Origin: Alphaproteobacteria bacterium CG11_big_fil_rev_8_21_14_0_20_39_49
Lineage (GTDB): Bacteria; Pseudomonadota; Alphaproteobacteria; Rickettsiales; UBA6187
Reading direction: 5' to 3'
NCBI GenBank assembly: GCA_002787635.1
Contig: PCXK01000017.1
Location: 17,314-81,313 of the forward strand
DNA: 64,000 nucleotides
Shown piece by piece: positions 27,838-36,689 of the stretch (positions are counted from its first letter, which is position 1; each line of letters opens with the position of its first letter). The notes under the pieces were generated by a model that saw nothing but the letters and a program-made list of their open reading frames with translations, made no database searches and was not told the origin of the DNA. A program made the translations under genes and the position numbers.

Positions 27838-27945
27838 AAGCATACTGACATGTGCTAATTTATTTCAGCATCTCTAACGTGATAAAGAAGATACTGAAAT
27901 AAATTCAGTATAACAAAAACTATGTTTATTGAACACTGCCGTGAC
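27838..27945. repeat. partial copy of element A with inner palindrome
   Basis: Inner palindrome: ATTTATTTCAGCATCT against GATACTGAAATAAATTCAGTAT. It ends ACTATGTTTATTGAACACTGCC, the right end of element A; the left end is missing. It lies directly after the alkaline phosphatase stop. Confidence 0.55.
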
Positions 27946-27984
27946 ACAACAGCTATTAAATATTACAATTTAGAAAAAGTTTGT

Positions 27985-28173
27985 TTAAACTGCACGCCCA
28001 GATCTGTTTAAGCTTTCTATTTCGGCTAATCTTCTTGCCGTGAAGCTATCGTCTTGTGCCTGTACGGAATTTTTTCTATTACCCTGTTCCAAGAGCGATC
28101 TTGATAGGTCATAATTTTGATTTACTACTAAAGCCTCTTCAACTGAAGCTATTCTGGTTTTGTTTATGCTCAT
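27985..28173 (-). CDS. small hypothetical protein
   Basis: 62 aa, hydrophilic, no signal peptide or membrane helix. AAAGG lies seven bases before the ATG on the minus strand, which is the main reason to accept it. Two short helical segments (VEEALVVNQNYDLSRSLLEQG and DDSFTARRLAEIESLNRS). No family recognised. The roughly 180 bases between it and the tmRNA promoter hold only AT-rich sequence. Confidence 0.4.
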   Translation of the reverse strand: MSINKTRIASVEEALVVNQNYDLSRSLLEQGNRKNSVQAQDDSFTARRLAEIESLNRSGRAV

Positions 28174-28354
28174 ATATTAACCTTTTGTGAGTTAAGTTTA
28201 AACATTTACGATATATTGAAAATATTATGTGTTAGGAAGGCTTGTTTATGCCTTCTTTATTCCTATCAATACATCACTTACATTATATTTATAATTAACA
28301 TTTTAATTTATGCAAATGGTTTTTAATGATTTTTATAATTTATATGTGTAAATG

Positions 28355-28384
28355 TTGCAAAACCTTACAAAACCGTGTTATAAT
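28355..28384 (+). promoter_or_regulatory. tmRNA promoter
   Basis: TTGCAA (28355-28360), an 18-base spacer and a perfect TATAAT (28379-28384). The expected start is about 28391, just upstream of the acceptor half of the tmRNA. Confidence 0.7.
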
Positions 28385-28390
28385 AAAGGT

Positions 28391-28733
28391 GTTCTTTTGA
28401 ACTATGGTAATAAAAGTCGCTTGGAATAGGCGTAACGGACCCGGGGGCGGTACCCGGCGTCTCCACCAAAGTCCACTAAATATAGTGAATTTTGGCGGGG
28501 ACGAAATAGGATCGACGTGCGTAATAAAGAAGTAAGATTTTGCCCGGCATGATATCACCGTGAAGAATCAAATAAAGTAAATGCTACTTTAACAACAATG
28601 AAAGCAGCTAACGATAACGCAAAACGTATCGTTGTTGCTAATGACAACTATGCTCCTGTAGCAATGGCAGCAGCTGCATAACCAGTCATTAAGCGGTTTG
28701 GGGGACACCGGGCAACAGAAGTCCCCTTTTTTC
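28391..28733 (+). ncRNA. ssrA: circularly permuted two-piece tmRNA
   Basis: The acceptor half comes first: a T-arm-like CCGGGGGCGGTACCCGG and the 3' end CGTCTCCACCA, ending at 28468. After about 28 bases that are removed, the coding half starts at GGGGACGAAATAGG (28497), whose GGGGAC pairs with GTCTCC of the acceptor. This reversed order is the alphaproteobacterial two-piece tmRNA. The tag frame most likely resumes at GCT 28637 and encodes ANDNYAPVAMAAAA, stop TAA at 28679-28681. Function: trans-translation rescue of stalled ribosomes, tagging products for ClpXP with help from the adjacent SspB. Confidence 0.92.
28701..28732 (+). terminator. rho-independent terminator of tmRNA
   Basis: GGGGAC (28701-28706) pairs with GTCCCC (28721-28726) and is followed by six T. 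It ends the tmRNA precursor before sspB. Confidence 0.85.
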
Positions 28734-28824
28734 TTGCAAGTTTTTAGTGTAAAGATTAGACTTTAAGAATTAAAAAAACTAGGTATGTTTTTTATTTTTT
28801 AAGATAGGTTGGTAATTTTTTCAT

Positions 28825-29355
28825 ATGAGTGACGATTTTATAGATTACGGAAAATTAATTGATGATGCTATGCACGTTATAGTACGCAAGGCTTTGCAAC
28901 GTGTTAGCAAAGAAGGTCTGCCGGGCAAACACCATTTTTTTATTTCGTTCCTTACAAATTATCCGGGAGTGGTTATTTCTGATAATTTAAAACAAAAATA
29001 TCCCGATGAGATGACAATTGTGTTACAGCATCAGTTTGAGGATCTTAAAGTTACCGATAAAAGATTCGATGTGGTATTAAGCTTTGATAATGTTAAAGAA
29101 AATATAGGTGCTCCTTTTGATGCACTCTTGGCATTTGCCGATCCTAGTGTTAAATTCGGTTTACAATTCCGTCAGATGGATGAAATCTATGAAGATGATA
29201 TGACTGAGTTGGAGGAAATGACCGAGGCTATTGAAAAAGAGCTGATGGAAGACCTTGAAGCTGAAAAACAAGACTCCAAATCAAAGAAAAAAAGCAGCAA
29301 ATCTAAGAAAGAATCAGCAAATGTTGTTGATATTGACGCATTTAGAAAAAAATAG
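28825..29355 (+). CDS. sspB: ClpXP adaptor SspB (alphaproteobacterial type)
   Basis: 176 aa. The core (IDYGKLIDDAMHVIVRKAL, GLPGKHHFFISF, YPGVVISDNLKQKYPDEM, TIVLQHQFEDL, FGLQF) matches the SspB-alpha family (DUF1321). An acidic then Lys/Ser-rich linker leads to a C-terminal VVDIDAFRKK, resembling the peptide tail that docks on ClpX. It binds ssrA-tagged proteins and delivers them to ClpXP. It lies about 90 bases after the tmRNA terminator on the same strand, so tag-maker and tag-reader are neighbours. Confidence 0.9.
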   Translation: MSDDFIDYGKLIDDAMHVIVRKALQRVSKEGLPGKHHFFISFLTNYPGVVISDNLKQKYPDEMTIVLQHQFEDLKVTDKRFDVVLSFDNVKENIGAPFDALLAFADPSVKFGLQFRQMDEIYEDDMTELEEMTEAIEKELMEDLEAEKQDSKSKKKSSKSKKESANVVDIDAFRKK

Positions 29356-29460
29356 TGAAATAAAATTGTTTCATTTATTGTAAAATGTGATACAATAAAA
29401 GAGCATTTGACGATAAGAAATTATAGTCAAGCGTTTTTTCGTAGGTAACGGGAGGCTAAT

Positions 29461-31479
29461 TTGACAGACGTAAATCAGGGTGCTAGCAGTGTACCGGCGG
29501 GGGGGAATCCACCTAGTACACATGCAGGTATAAACCCGGATAGAATGAAAATGGAACCTAAAAATATCAGCACTAACACAGCTGCCGGTAACCCTAATCC
29601 TAAATTACAGCAAAAGCAAAATACATCAGGTCAAGTGCCGGTGTCTAGGGTAGCCGTTGCAAGTACCGGTGAAAATAAAGCCGGTGCATCAACTGTTCCT
29701 CCGGCTCCGGTTTCGAGTGTTTCTAAAGTGCCGCCGGTACCTGTTGCCAATAAAGATAGTGAAGGTAAAGAAGGCGAGCCTGTTAAAAATGTACCGTTGG
29801 GTGAAAAGCTTCTAAATAAAGGTCTGATATCAAAAGACCAGTTGGAAACCGCTTTGACCGAGCAGAAGAACCAGCCTAAGGGCAAGAAGAAGATGCTCGG
29901 AGCCGTACTTATCGACATGGGCTTTATTACGGAAAGTACTTTAGGTGAGGTTCTGACCGAGTCGTCCGGCGTAAAAATATTCGATATTAAAAAAACTGTT
30001 CTTGATCCTAACTTAATCCAAAAAGTCCCTAAAGATGTTGCTATGCGTTCAAAAGCCGTTCCGGTTGCTATGGAAGACGGTGCCGTCCGTGTGGCTATTA
30101 CGGATATTTACAACATTCTTGCCATTGACCAGATAAGGAAGTATTTCCCGAGGACATTAAAAATTGTTCCCGTATATGCTCCTGAGAGCGATCTGCTGGA
30201 AATAATTGACCAGTATTATGGTTATGAAACGTCAATAAGCGGCATTTTAAGAGAGATAGAGACGGGTATTTCCGATAAAGATAAGCAGATAAACGGTGAA
30301 ATGGACGGTTATATTAATCCCACTGTGCGTCTAGTAGATGCTATTTTAGTAGATGCTATTAAACGGGGAGCTTCGGATATCCACCTTGAGCCTGAGGGAA
30401 ACTTTGTAAGGCTGCGTTACCGTATTGACGGCAAGCTTATTCAGGTAAGAAGCTTCCATAAGGATTACTGGCCTGCGGTGGTGGTAAGGATAAAGATTAT
30501 GTCCGGTATGAACATCGCCGAAACAAGAAATCCTCAAGACGGTCGTACAAGTTATTTCGTTTTAGGGCGTGATATTGACTTTCGTGTTGCTACGCACCCT
30601 ACCGTATTTGGCGAAAATATCGTACTACGTATATTGGATAAACGTAAGTCGTTGGTTCCGTTGGAACAATTGGGATTGTCTGAAAAAAACGAAATTTTGC
30701 TAAGAAAGCTACTGAAGCGACCTGAAGGAATTATAATTGTTACAGGTCCTACGGGTAGCGGTAAAACAACCACTCTTTATTCTATATTGAATCTGATAAA
30801 CGAGGTTGATGTCAATATTATGACATTGGAAAATCCGGTGGAGTATCAGTTGTCAATGATACGTCAGTCGGACATTAAAGAAGATAAGGGTATGGATTTC
30901 GTTGACGGTATCAAATCGTTAATGAGGCAGGATCCGGATATCATATTCGTGGGTGAGGTGCGTGACGAGGCTACCGCCAGTATGGCGATACGTGCCGCTA
31001 TGACCGGTCACAAAGTATTTACTACATTACACACTAATGATGCGGTAGGTGCGATACCGAGGCTGGTAGATATAGGTATTCCGCCGCATCTTCTTGGAGG
31101 CTCATTAATTTGTGTTATCGCTCAGAGATTGTTAAGAAAGTTGTGTTTAAATTGTAGACAGGCGGATCATATAACCGAAGAGGAATCAAAAATCTATAGG
31201 GTTGATCCTAGTCGGAAAATAAGAATATTCCGCAGGAAAGGGTGTGAAGAATGTATGCATACCGGATATAAGGGGCGTATTGCGGTGCATGAAATATTCC
31301 CTTGTGATAAAGGGCTTGATGAATTGATATCAACGGGGGCATCAAGGCGAACTATGGTTCAGTACGCAGCTGAAAAGGGGTTTGTTCCGATGGTAAATGA
31401 CGGAATAAAAAAGGCTCTTGCGGGCATAACCGATCTTGATGAATTAATAAGGACGGTAGATATGACCGAAAGGTTATAA
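29461..31479 (+). CDS. pilB: type IV pilus / type II secretion assembly ATPase (PilB/MshE-like)
   Basis: 672 aa. A Pro/Ala/Gly-rich disordered N-terminus (1-110), a T2SSE_N-type domain (LGEKLLNKGLISKDQLETAL ... ILAIDQI), then the ATPase: Walker A GPTGSGKTTTLY, Walker B-like DPDIIFVGEVRDEATA, HTNDA, and a zinc-binding tetracysteine (CLNC ... CEEC). Powers pilin polymerisation at the inner membrane. TTG start with GGGAGG close upstream; an upstream TACAAT-type promoter is possible near 29390. First of a five-gene pilus operon. Confidence 0.92.
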   Translation: MTDVNQGASSVPAGGNPPSTHAGINPDRMKMEPKNISTNTAAGNPNPKLQQKQNTSGQVPVSRVAVASTGENKAGASTVPPAPVSSVSKVPPVPVANKDSEGKEGEPVKNVPLGEKLLNKGLISKDQLETALTEQKNQPKGKKKMLGAVLIDMGFITESTLGEVLTESSGVKIFDIKKTVLDPNLIQKVPKDVAMRSKAVPVAMEDGAVRVAITDIYNILAIDQIRKYFPRTLKIVPVYAPESDLLEIIDQYYGYETSISGILREIETGISDKDKQINGEMDGYINPTVRLVDAILVDAIKRGASDIHLEPEGNFVRLRYRIDGKLIQVRSFHKDYWPAVVVRIKIMSGMNIAETRNPQDGRTSYFVLGRDIDFRVATHPTVFGENIVLRILDKRKSLVPLEQLGLSEKNEILLRKLLKRPEGIIIVTGPTGSGKTTTLYSILNLINEVDVNIMTLENPVEYQLSMIRQSDIKEDKGMDFVDGIKSLMRQDPDIIFVGEVRDEATASMAIRAAMTGHKVFTTLHTNDAVGAIPRLVDIGIPPHLLGGSLICVIAQRLLRKLCLNCRQADHITEEESKIYRVDPSRKIRIFRRKGCEECMHTGYKGRIAVHEIFPCDKGLDELISTGASRRTMVQYAAEKGFVPMVNDGIKKALAGITDLDELIRTVDMTERL

Positions 31480-31505
31480 TAAAATTAACAAAGGTAAAGT
31501 GAAAA

Positions 31506-32708
31506 ATGCCTATATATAATTATGTAGCATTAAATGAAAAAGGAAGGAAGATACGCGGCAATATGTCGGCGGTCAATGAGGTTGACCTTGCCGAGAGGCT
31601 GAACGGTATAGGGCTTGACCTTGTGGACGAAAAAGTTGCCAAAGAAAAAAAAGGCGGAATGTTCAATAAAGTATCGCTACAGGATAAGATTCTGTTTTGC
31701 GTGCATATTGAACAATTAGAAAGGGCAGGTGTGCCTATACTGGATTCAATAGCGGATATCAGGGACTCTGCCGATAGTCCTGCTATTAAAGATATGATGG
31801 CGGAAGTGTTTGATGCGGTACATTCGGGTAAAATGCTTTCTAAAGCTTTGGCAGAACACCCCAAGATATTCGATTCGGTATTTATCGCACTTGTTGAAGC
31901 CGGTGAAAAATCAGGAAACCTGCATGAAGTGTTCCACCATTTGGGACACCACTTAAAATGGGTGAATTATATAAGAAGCAAGATAAAGAAAGCGATATAT
32001 TATCCTACGTTCCTGCTGTTTTTGATGTTCGGAATCATATCGTTGATGATGCTTTTTGTTATACCGAAATTATCTTCGTTCCTGACGGCTCAGAACTTTG
32101 ATCTGCCTATATATACTACTGCGTTGATAAATACGTCAAACTTTTTTACAGATTACTGGTATTTGATATTTAGCGTACCGATATTATTAGTTATTATAAT
32201 AAAGATGCTTATAAAGTTTTCAGAGAGTTTTGCCTATAATGTTGATGCGTTTAAATTAAAAATACCTGTTGTGGGTACTACTATAAGTAAGATTGAACTG
32301 GCGAGGTTCTGCCATTTCTTCGGAATTATGTATAAAAGCGGTATCGGTATATTAGATTGTCTTGATGTAGCTAATAATGTTGTAAAAAATAAAGTTATAT
32401 CTGAGAATGTTAGTGTTATTAAAAAAAGTGTGTCGGAGGGTAACTCGCTAACCGAATCGTTAAAGGTTTCAAGCCGATTCCCTAATCTGGTGATAAGAAT
32501 GTTTAAGGTGGGTGAAGAAAGCGGTAACCTTGATGTAACCATTGAGAACATTAACTTCTTCTATGACAAGGAAGTTGAGGATTCGGTTAATAATATGGTC
32601 GGTGTAATACAACCGTTTTTAACTATTGTAATGGGTCTTATAATGATGTGGATATCGTTAGCGGTATTCGGACCGTTATATAACAGCTTTAGTAAAATGA
32701 ATTTTTAA
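31506..32708 (+). CDS. pilC: type IV pilus inner-membrane platform protein (PilC/GspF-like)
   Basis: 400 aa. Two repeated T2SSF domains (about 65-190 and 265-390), each with the LERAGVPILDSI / MYKSGIGILDCLD pattern and EAGEKSGNL / VGEESGNLD. Three membrane helices. The platform protein couples the ATPase to pilin extraction. It follows pilB by 26 bases. Confidence 0.92.
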   Translation: MPIYNYVALNEKGRKIRGNMSAVNEVDLAERLNGIGLDLVDEKVAKEKKGGMFNKVSLQDKILFCVHIEQLERAGVPILDSIADIRDSADSPAIKDMMAEVFDAVHSGKMLSKALAEHPKIFDSVFIALVEAGEKSGNLHEVFHHLGHHLKWVNYIRSKIKKAIYYPTFLLFLMFGIISLMMLFVIPKLSSFLTAQNFDLPIYTTALINTSNFFTDYWYLIFSVPILLVIIIKMLIKFSESFAYNVDAFKLKIPVVGTTISKIELARFCHFFGIMYKSGIGILDCLDVANNVVKNKVISENVSVIKKSVSEGNSLTESLKVSSRFPNLVIRMFKVGEESGNLDVTIENINFFYDKEVEDSVNNMVGVIQPFLTIVMGLIMMWISLAVFGPLYNSFSKMNF

Positions 32709-32721
32709 AGGGGCTTTGTTC

Positions 32722-34251
32722 GTGGGATTAGGTAAAAATAAAAAATTTATATTGATGATAGGTGACGATGGTGCCGTATTAGTACTCATTGATAATAATA
32801 AGGTAGAAAAAAGGCTTTTCACAAAATCAGCATCTTTGAGTGACAGAAGGGAGTTTAACGCTATTTTATCAATACATCCTAACGTTCCTGTTTGCCTTAC
32901 AATCGATATAATGGAGCAGTCATATACAAAGCAGGTACTCCCTGCAGTAAGTGCAATGGCTATCGGTAAACTTGTCAAGAAAAGGCTTGATAGAGATTTT
33001 GCCGCATCAGATCTTAAAGGGGCGGTATTATTAGGTCGTGATACCGAAGGCAGGAGGGACTGGATATATCTGTTTGCGTCTTCACCGCTGACTTCAACCG
33101 TGTCAGAGTGGATAGATTATATATTGTCAATGCCGAACAGGTTCGAAGGCATATATATGCTGCCTTTAGAGATGGAAAATCTTGTAAGGTCGATGAATAA
33201 AAAATTATTAAAGCCGAAAGAAGAGGCTCCTTTATGGCAGTTTTTGGTAACAAGCAATAAAACGGGCGGTTACAGACAGGTTGTAATATATAAAAACAGG
33301 GTTATATTCACACGTCTTATCAGAACCGGAAAAGATACTATAGTAGAAATAGTTGCCGGAAATATTGAGCAGGAAATACTTAATACTATTGATTATATCC
33401 GCAGGCTCGGCTTTAACGATGATAGCGAGATATCTATTTCGGCAGTATTGCCCAAAGACATCAAAAAAAGTATGCAGGACGTAAAGATTAACGGTCGCCC
33501 GATTAATATATACACTCCTCATGAATTGGCATCTCTAATTGATTTGAAAGATGTTGCCAATGAGGACGATAAGTTCTCGGATATAGTTCTTGCCGCTAAT
33601 TTTGTAAGGATGAAGCCTATCCTTACTTTAGACAATCCTCAGATGAGATCATTGAATAGCCTTCTAACTTTGAGTAAAGTTGTCAATACAATGACTGTAT
33701 TAATAACTCCGGGATTAGCTATTTTTGCCGGATATCTGATTTTTAATATATTTTCTACTAACAATGACATAAAAACATTAGAAAGTGAAAAGGTAAGTAT
33801 TGAAAAAAAATGGAAAGATGCTCAAAAAACAGATGACTATAGCCTTGATGAGGCAAATAAGATAACCAATGTTTATAAGCTCCATACTCTCCTTGAGAGT
33901 GTTCCTAACCCTCTTAGCATTGTTGAGAAAATAGCAGTACCGCATATGCGATATGCGATAGCTAAGTCTTTTTCATGGAACCATACGCAAACTAATGATC
34001 AAAGTACCGGAAATACAAAAAGCGTGGAAACGGCAACGTTTGAGCTAAAATATGTTGATGTGGGTAATTCGATAGAAGACCTGCTCAGGAATTTTGATAA
34101 TTTTAACAGAAGGATAAAAGATGCAAGCAAGGGTTATGATGTAACTATGTCCGAGCTTCCTTCTACTATTACATTTGACGAAAACAGGGAGGCTATACCC
34201 GTGCAGTTAAAATTAACAACGTCAAGTGGAGAAAATAATAATGATTTTTAA
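32722..34251 (+). CDS. PilM-PilN fusion-like pilus assembly protein (MshI-like)
   Basis: About 509 aa. GTG at 32722 is preferred over TTG at 32716: AAGGGG lies eight bases before the GTG. The first 300 residues are a cytosolic actin-like/PilM-type domain (FILMIGDDGAVLVLIDNN, GGYRQVVIYKNRVIFTRLI). One membrane helix follows (about 330-352, TVLITPGLAIFAGYLIFNIF), then a coiled-coil and periplasmic PilN-like part. In P. aeruginosa PilM and PilN are separate; MSHA pili use a single MshI. It forms the inner-membrane alignment complex with the next gene. Confidence 0.7.
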   Translation: MGLGKNKKFILMIGDDGAVLVLIDNNKVEKRLFTKSASLSDRREFNAILSIHPNVPVCLTIDIMEQSYTKQVLPAVSAMAIGKLVKKRLDRDFAASDLKGAVLLGRDTEGRRDWIYLFASSPLTSTVSEWIDYILSMPNRFEGIYMLPLEMENLVRSMNKKLLKPKEEAPLWQFLVTSNKTGGYRQVVIYKNRVIFTRLIRTGKDTIVEIVAGNIEQEILNTIDYIRRLGFNDDSEISISAVLPKDIKKSMQDVKINGRPINIYTPHELASLIDLKDVANEDDKFSDIVLAANFVRMKPILTLDNPQMRSLNSLLTLSKVVNTMTVLITPGLAIFAGYLIFNIFSTNNDIKTLESEKVSIEKKWKDAQKTDDYSLDEANKITNVYKLHTLLESVPNPLSIVEKIAVPHMRYAIAKSFSWNHTQTNDQSTGNTKSVETATFELKYVDVGNSIEDLLRNFDNFNRRIKDASKGYDVTMSELPSTITFDENREAIPVQLKLTTSSGENNNDF

Positions 34252-34268
34252 TTAGAGTAGATTAAAAA

Positions 34269-34937
34269 ATGCAGAAGAAAGTTGTAAAGAAAAAGATTAT
34301 ACTAAGTTTTGTTATATTCCTTATAATTTTAGGAGTATTTTCAGCCGTTATTGTTTATCTGTATAGCTTGCAGGGCAAGACAAAACAGAAGCATGACTGG
34401 TTAAAGAATGACATTTCGTCTAAAAGGCAAAAAATAAACAGCCTTAGCGATCAGGCTGTCAAATTTGCCGAAGCTATCGGCGTGTGGGAATCTTTTGATG
34501 AAGAAACAAAACAATTGCAGGGAATCAGGATTACTCCTGCAAAACTTGTTATTGACGGGCTGGAAGCCAAGTATAACTTATCTAATTTTAAAGTTGTATT
34601 TTCTAAACCGGAAGATGTAAATGTAAATAAATATCCTGAGTTGGATAATGAGGTGGTAACGGTTTCAAGCAGTAATGTTTCGATAGATTTCTCCGCAGTC
34701 ACCGATGAAGTTGTTTTTAATTTTCTTGCCGAACTTATAGAATCATTTCCGGGGTATATTAATATAGATACTTTTTTCGTTGAGCGTCATCAGGATATTG
34801 AAAAAGAACATTTGGAAATGATAGCAAGGGGTGAATATCCTGCTTTAGTTAATGTAAAATTGAGATTTATTTGGAGAGATTTCAAATATACACCTCCTGT
34901 CGAGGGAACACCACCTGAAGGTACTGAGGAGGGGTAA
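34269..34937 (+). CDS. PilO/MshJ-like pilus alignment protein
   Basis: 222 aa bitopic protein: a short lysine-rich cytosolic N-terminus, one membrane helix (about residues 10-31), a coiled coil (KTKQKHDWLKNDISSKRQKINSL) and a ferredoxin-like periplasmic domain ending VKLRFIWRDF. Fold order and position after a PilM-N protein point to PilO/MshJ. Sequence similarity is too weak for certainty. The C-terminus is a short Pro/Gly/Glu tail. Confidence 0.55.
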   Translation: MQKKVVKKKIILSFVIFLIILGVFSAVIVYLYSLQGKTKQKHDWLKNDISSKRQKINSLSDQAVKFAEAIGVWESFDEETKQLQGIRITPAKLVIDGLEAKYNLSNFKVVFSKPEDVNVNKYPELDNEVVTVSSSNVSIDFSAVTDEVVFNFLAELIESFPGYINIDTFFVERHQDIEKEHLEMIARGEYPALVNVKLRFIWRDFKYTPPVEGTPPEGTEEG

Positions 34938-34940
34938 GAA

Positions 34941-35927
34941 ATGAAGTTGATATATTTTGTAATAATTATTATTTTTATTATGCCTGATAACGCTTTGTCA
35001 CAAGGTAGAAGCGGAAGAGCGGCTAGTAATGAAGTCAAATCTGAAGGTAATGTGTTGGAATTGCCGAAAGTAGAAGGTGCGGATAATGTAGGAAAAGAAA
35101 AAAAAGAAGAAGAAATGTTATGGAAGCTAGGCTCCATAATGTATAGCAGTGAGAAAATTGAATGGGTGAGGAAGGCGACTATAGCTCATAAAAAACGCAT
35201 ACCTTTGTCAAAGGTATTGCCGGAGTTGTTCTCCGAAACGCCGAGAATAGTCGATAATAGAACAAGAAGGGCAGCACCGACAACCACTACTAATGTTGAG
35301 CCGATTATTGAGGTTCCTCAAATTGAAAGACCCAAAGAAGCTCCGGCGTTTTATTTAAGTTCTATATTATATCTTTCACCCGATAACTGGTCTGTTTGGA
35401 TAAACGGTCAAAAAGTATCATTCGGAGAAGGCTATAATAATGTTGAGATAGTAAAAGTAACTGAAACCGAGGTTACTATGATTTGGCGTGATTCTATGAT
35501 AGATTATGTATCTCCGGGGTGGAAGGATAAATATAATTTAATGGCTGATGACAGATTCATGTCGAATGAAAGGAACGTAGTTGTGGATCTTGAAAACGGT
35601 GACATTTCCTTTGTGCTTGGAGTTAATCAGTCTTTTGATTCAATGTCTATGGAAATTATAGAAGGTGTTGCATATACTAAGGATATAGTTGTTCCGGCCA
35701 ATGAGGCACAATTAGATTCTAATGGAGTCAATATGAATGACCCGACCGGTTTAGCGGGTGATGTTAACACTATGGTAGATAGTGCATCTGAAATAGTTAA
35801 TAAGGTTTTACCTAATGAAGTAAAAAATAATGATAATCCTGCTAGAAAAAAAATCGATCCTAGTTTAAAATTCAATGAAGATTATATTAAACAGCTTGAA
35901 GCTCTTCAGTCAATGTTAGGTAAATAA
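34941..35927 (+). CDS. exported pilus accessory protein, PilP/MshK-like
   Basis: 328 aa, signal peptide (residues 1-20, DNALSQ). A charged linker, then AFYLSSILYLSPDNWSVWINGQ and VEIVKVTETEVTMIWRD, the pattern of the small beta-domain in GspB/MshK/PilP proteins (bind here, express a ligand strand, carry a Val-rich closing strand). These link the inner-membrane complex to the outer-membrane secretin. It is three bases from the previous gene. No secretin gene (pilQ/mshL) lies in the window. Confidence 0.5.
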   Translation: MKLIYFVIIIIFIMPDNALSQGRSGRAASNEVKSEGNVLELPKVEGADNVGKEKKEEEMLWKLGSIMYSSEKIEWVRKATIAHKKRIPLSKVLPELFSETPRIVDNRTRRAAPTTTTNVEPIIEVPQIERPKEAPAFYLSSILYLSPDNWSVWINGQKVSFGEGYNNVEIVKVTETEVTMIWRDSMIDYVSPGWKDKYNLMADDRFMSNERNVVVDLENGDISFVLGVNQSFDSMSMEIIEGVAYTKDIVVPANEAQLDSNGVNMNDPTGLAGDVNTMVDSASEIVNKVLPNEVKNNDNPARKKIDPSLKFNEDYIKQLEALQSMLGK

Positions 35928-35948
35928 TTAATATAAAGGAATTATAAA

Positions 35949-36683
35949 GTGGCAAAAAGTAAAATAGCACCTCTTTCGGTTAGTTCGGTTTCTAAGGATT
36001 TCAAAGAGAAAAAAGTTCTGAAAAACGTATCACTCAGTGTTAAGCTCGGAGAAATATACGGTCTTATAGGGGTTAACGGTGTCGGTAAAACAACATTGAT
36101 AAAAGTTATACTAGACCTGTTAAATTCCGATAAAGGTGAAACTAAATTCTTTGATAAGGATTCTACCGACCCTGACAGTAGGAAAAATATTGCCTATCTG
36201 CCTGAGAAATTTTATCCTTCACCATTCTTAAAGGGAAGGGAGTTCCTGTCATTGTCGTTGTCATATCACGGCAAAAAACTGGATATAAAGGAAGCAAAGG
36301 CAAAAGCCAAAGTTCTTGACCTTGACCCTAAGGTACTTGATCACCGTATCGGTAAATATTCAAAAGGTATGGGGCAAAAACTAGGGTTGTTATCAATGTT
36401 CCTTGCCGGTAGCCCGTTACTATTGCTTGATGAGCCTATGAGCGGACTTGACCCTAATGCGAGGATTAAGCTTAAGGCTTTGTTAAAAGAGTATAAAGAA
36501 CAGGGGAATACCGTCTTTTTTAGTTCACACATTCTTGCCGATATTGAAGAAATATGCGACAGAATGGCGGTTATGCATAACGGTAAGCTTATCTATGAAG
36601 GTGATTCGGCTACATTCTTGAAGAAATATAAGGAGAAAAACCTTGAGATGGCGTTCCTTAGGGCAATTGAGTCCGATAAATAG
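35949..36683 (+). CDS. ABC transporter ATP-binding protein
   Basis: 244 aa. Walker A GVNGVGKTT, signature YSKGMGQKLGLL, Walker B LLLLDEPMSGLDP, H-loop SSHILAD. It has the form of an ABC-2 type exporter ATPase (FLKGREFLSLSLSYHG, DRMAVMHNGKLIYEG). No permease gene is adjacent, so its partner is elsewhere. It follows the pilus genes by 21 bases on the same strand and may be cotranscribed, as ABC ATPases sometimes are in gliding/pilus clusters. Confidence 0.88.
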   Translation: MAKSKIAPLSVSSVSKDFKEKKVLKNVSLSVKLGEIYGLIGVNGVGKTTLIKVILDLLNSDKGETKFFDKDSTDPDSRKNIAYLPEKFYPSPFLKGREFLSLSLSYHGKKLDIKEAKAKAKVLDLDPKVLDHRIGKYSKGMGQKLGLLSMFLAGSPLLLLDEPMSGLDPNARIKLKALLKEYKEQGNTVFFSSHILADIEEICDRMAVMHNGKLIYEGDSATFLKKYKEKNLEMAFLRAIESDK

Positions 36684-36689
36684 GGTTAA

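Noticed and set aside
28340..28558. Minus-strand 72-aa frame
   Set aside because: Lies across the tmRNA acceptor and coding halves, which explain the sequence.
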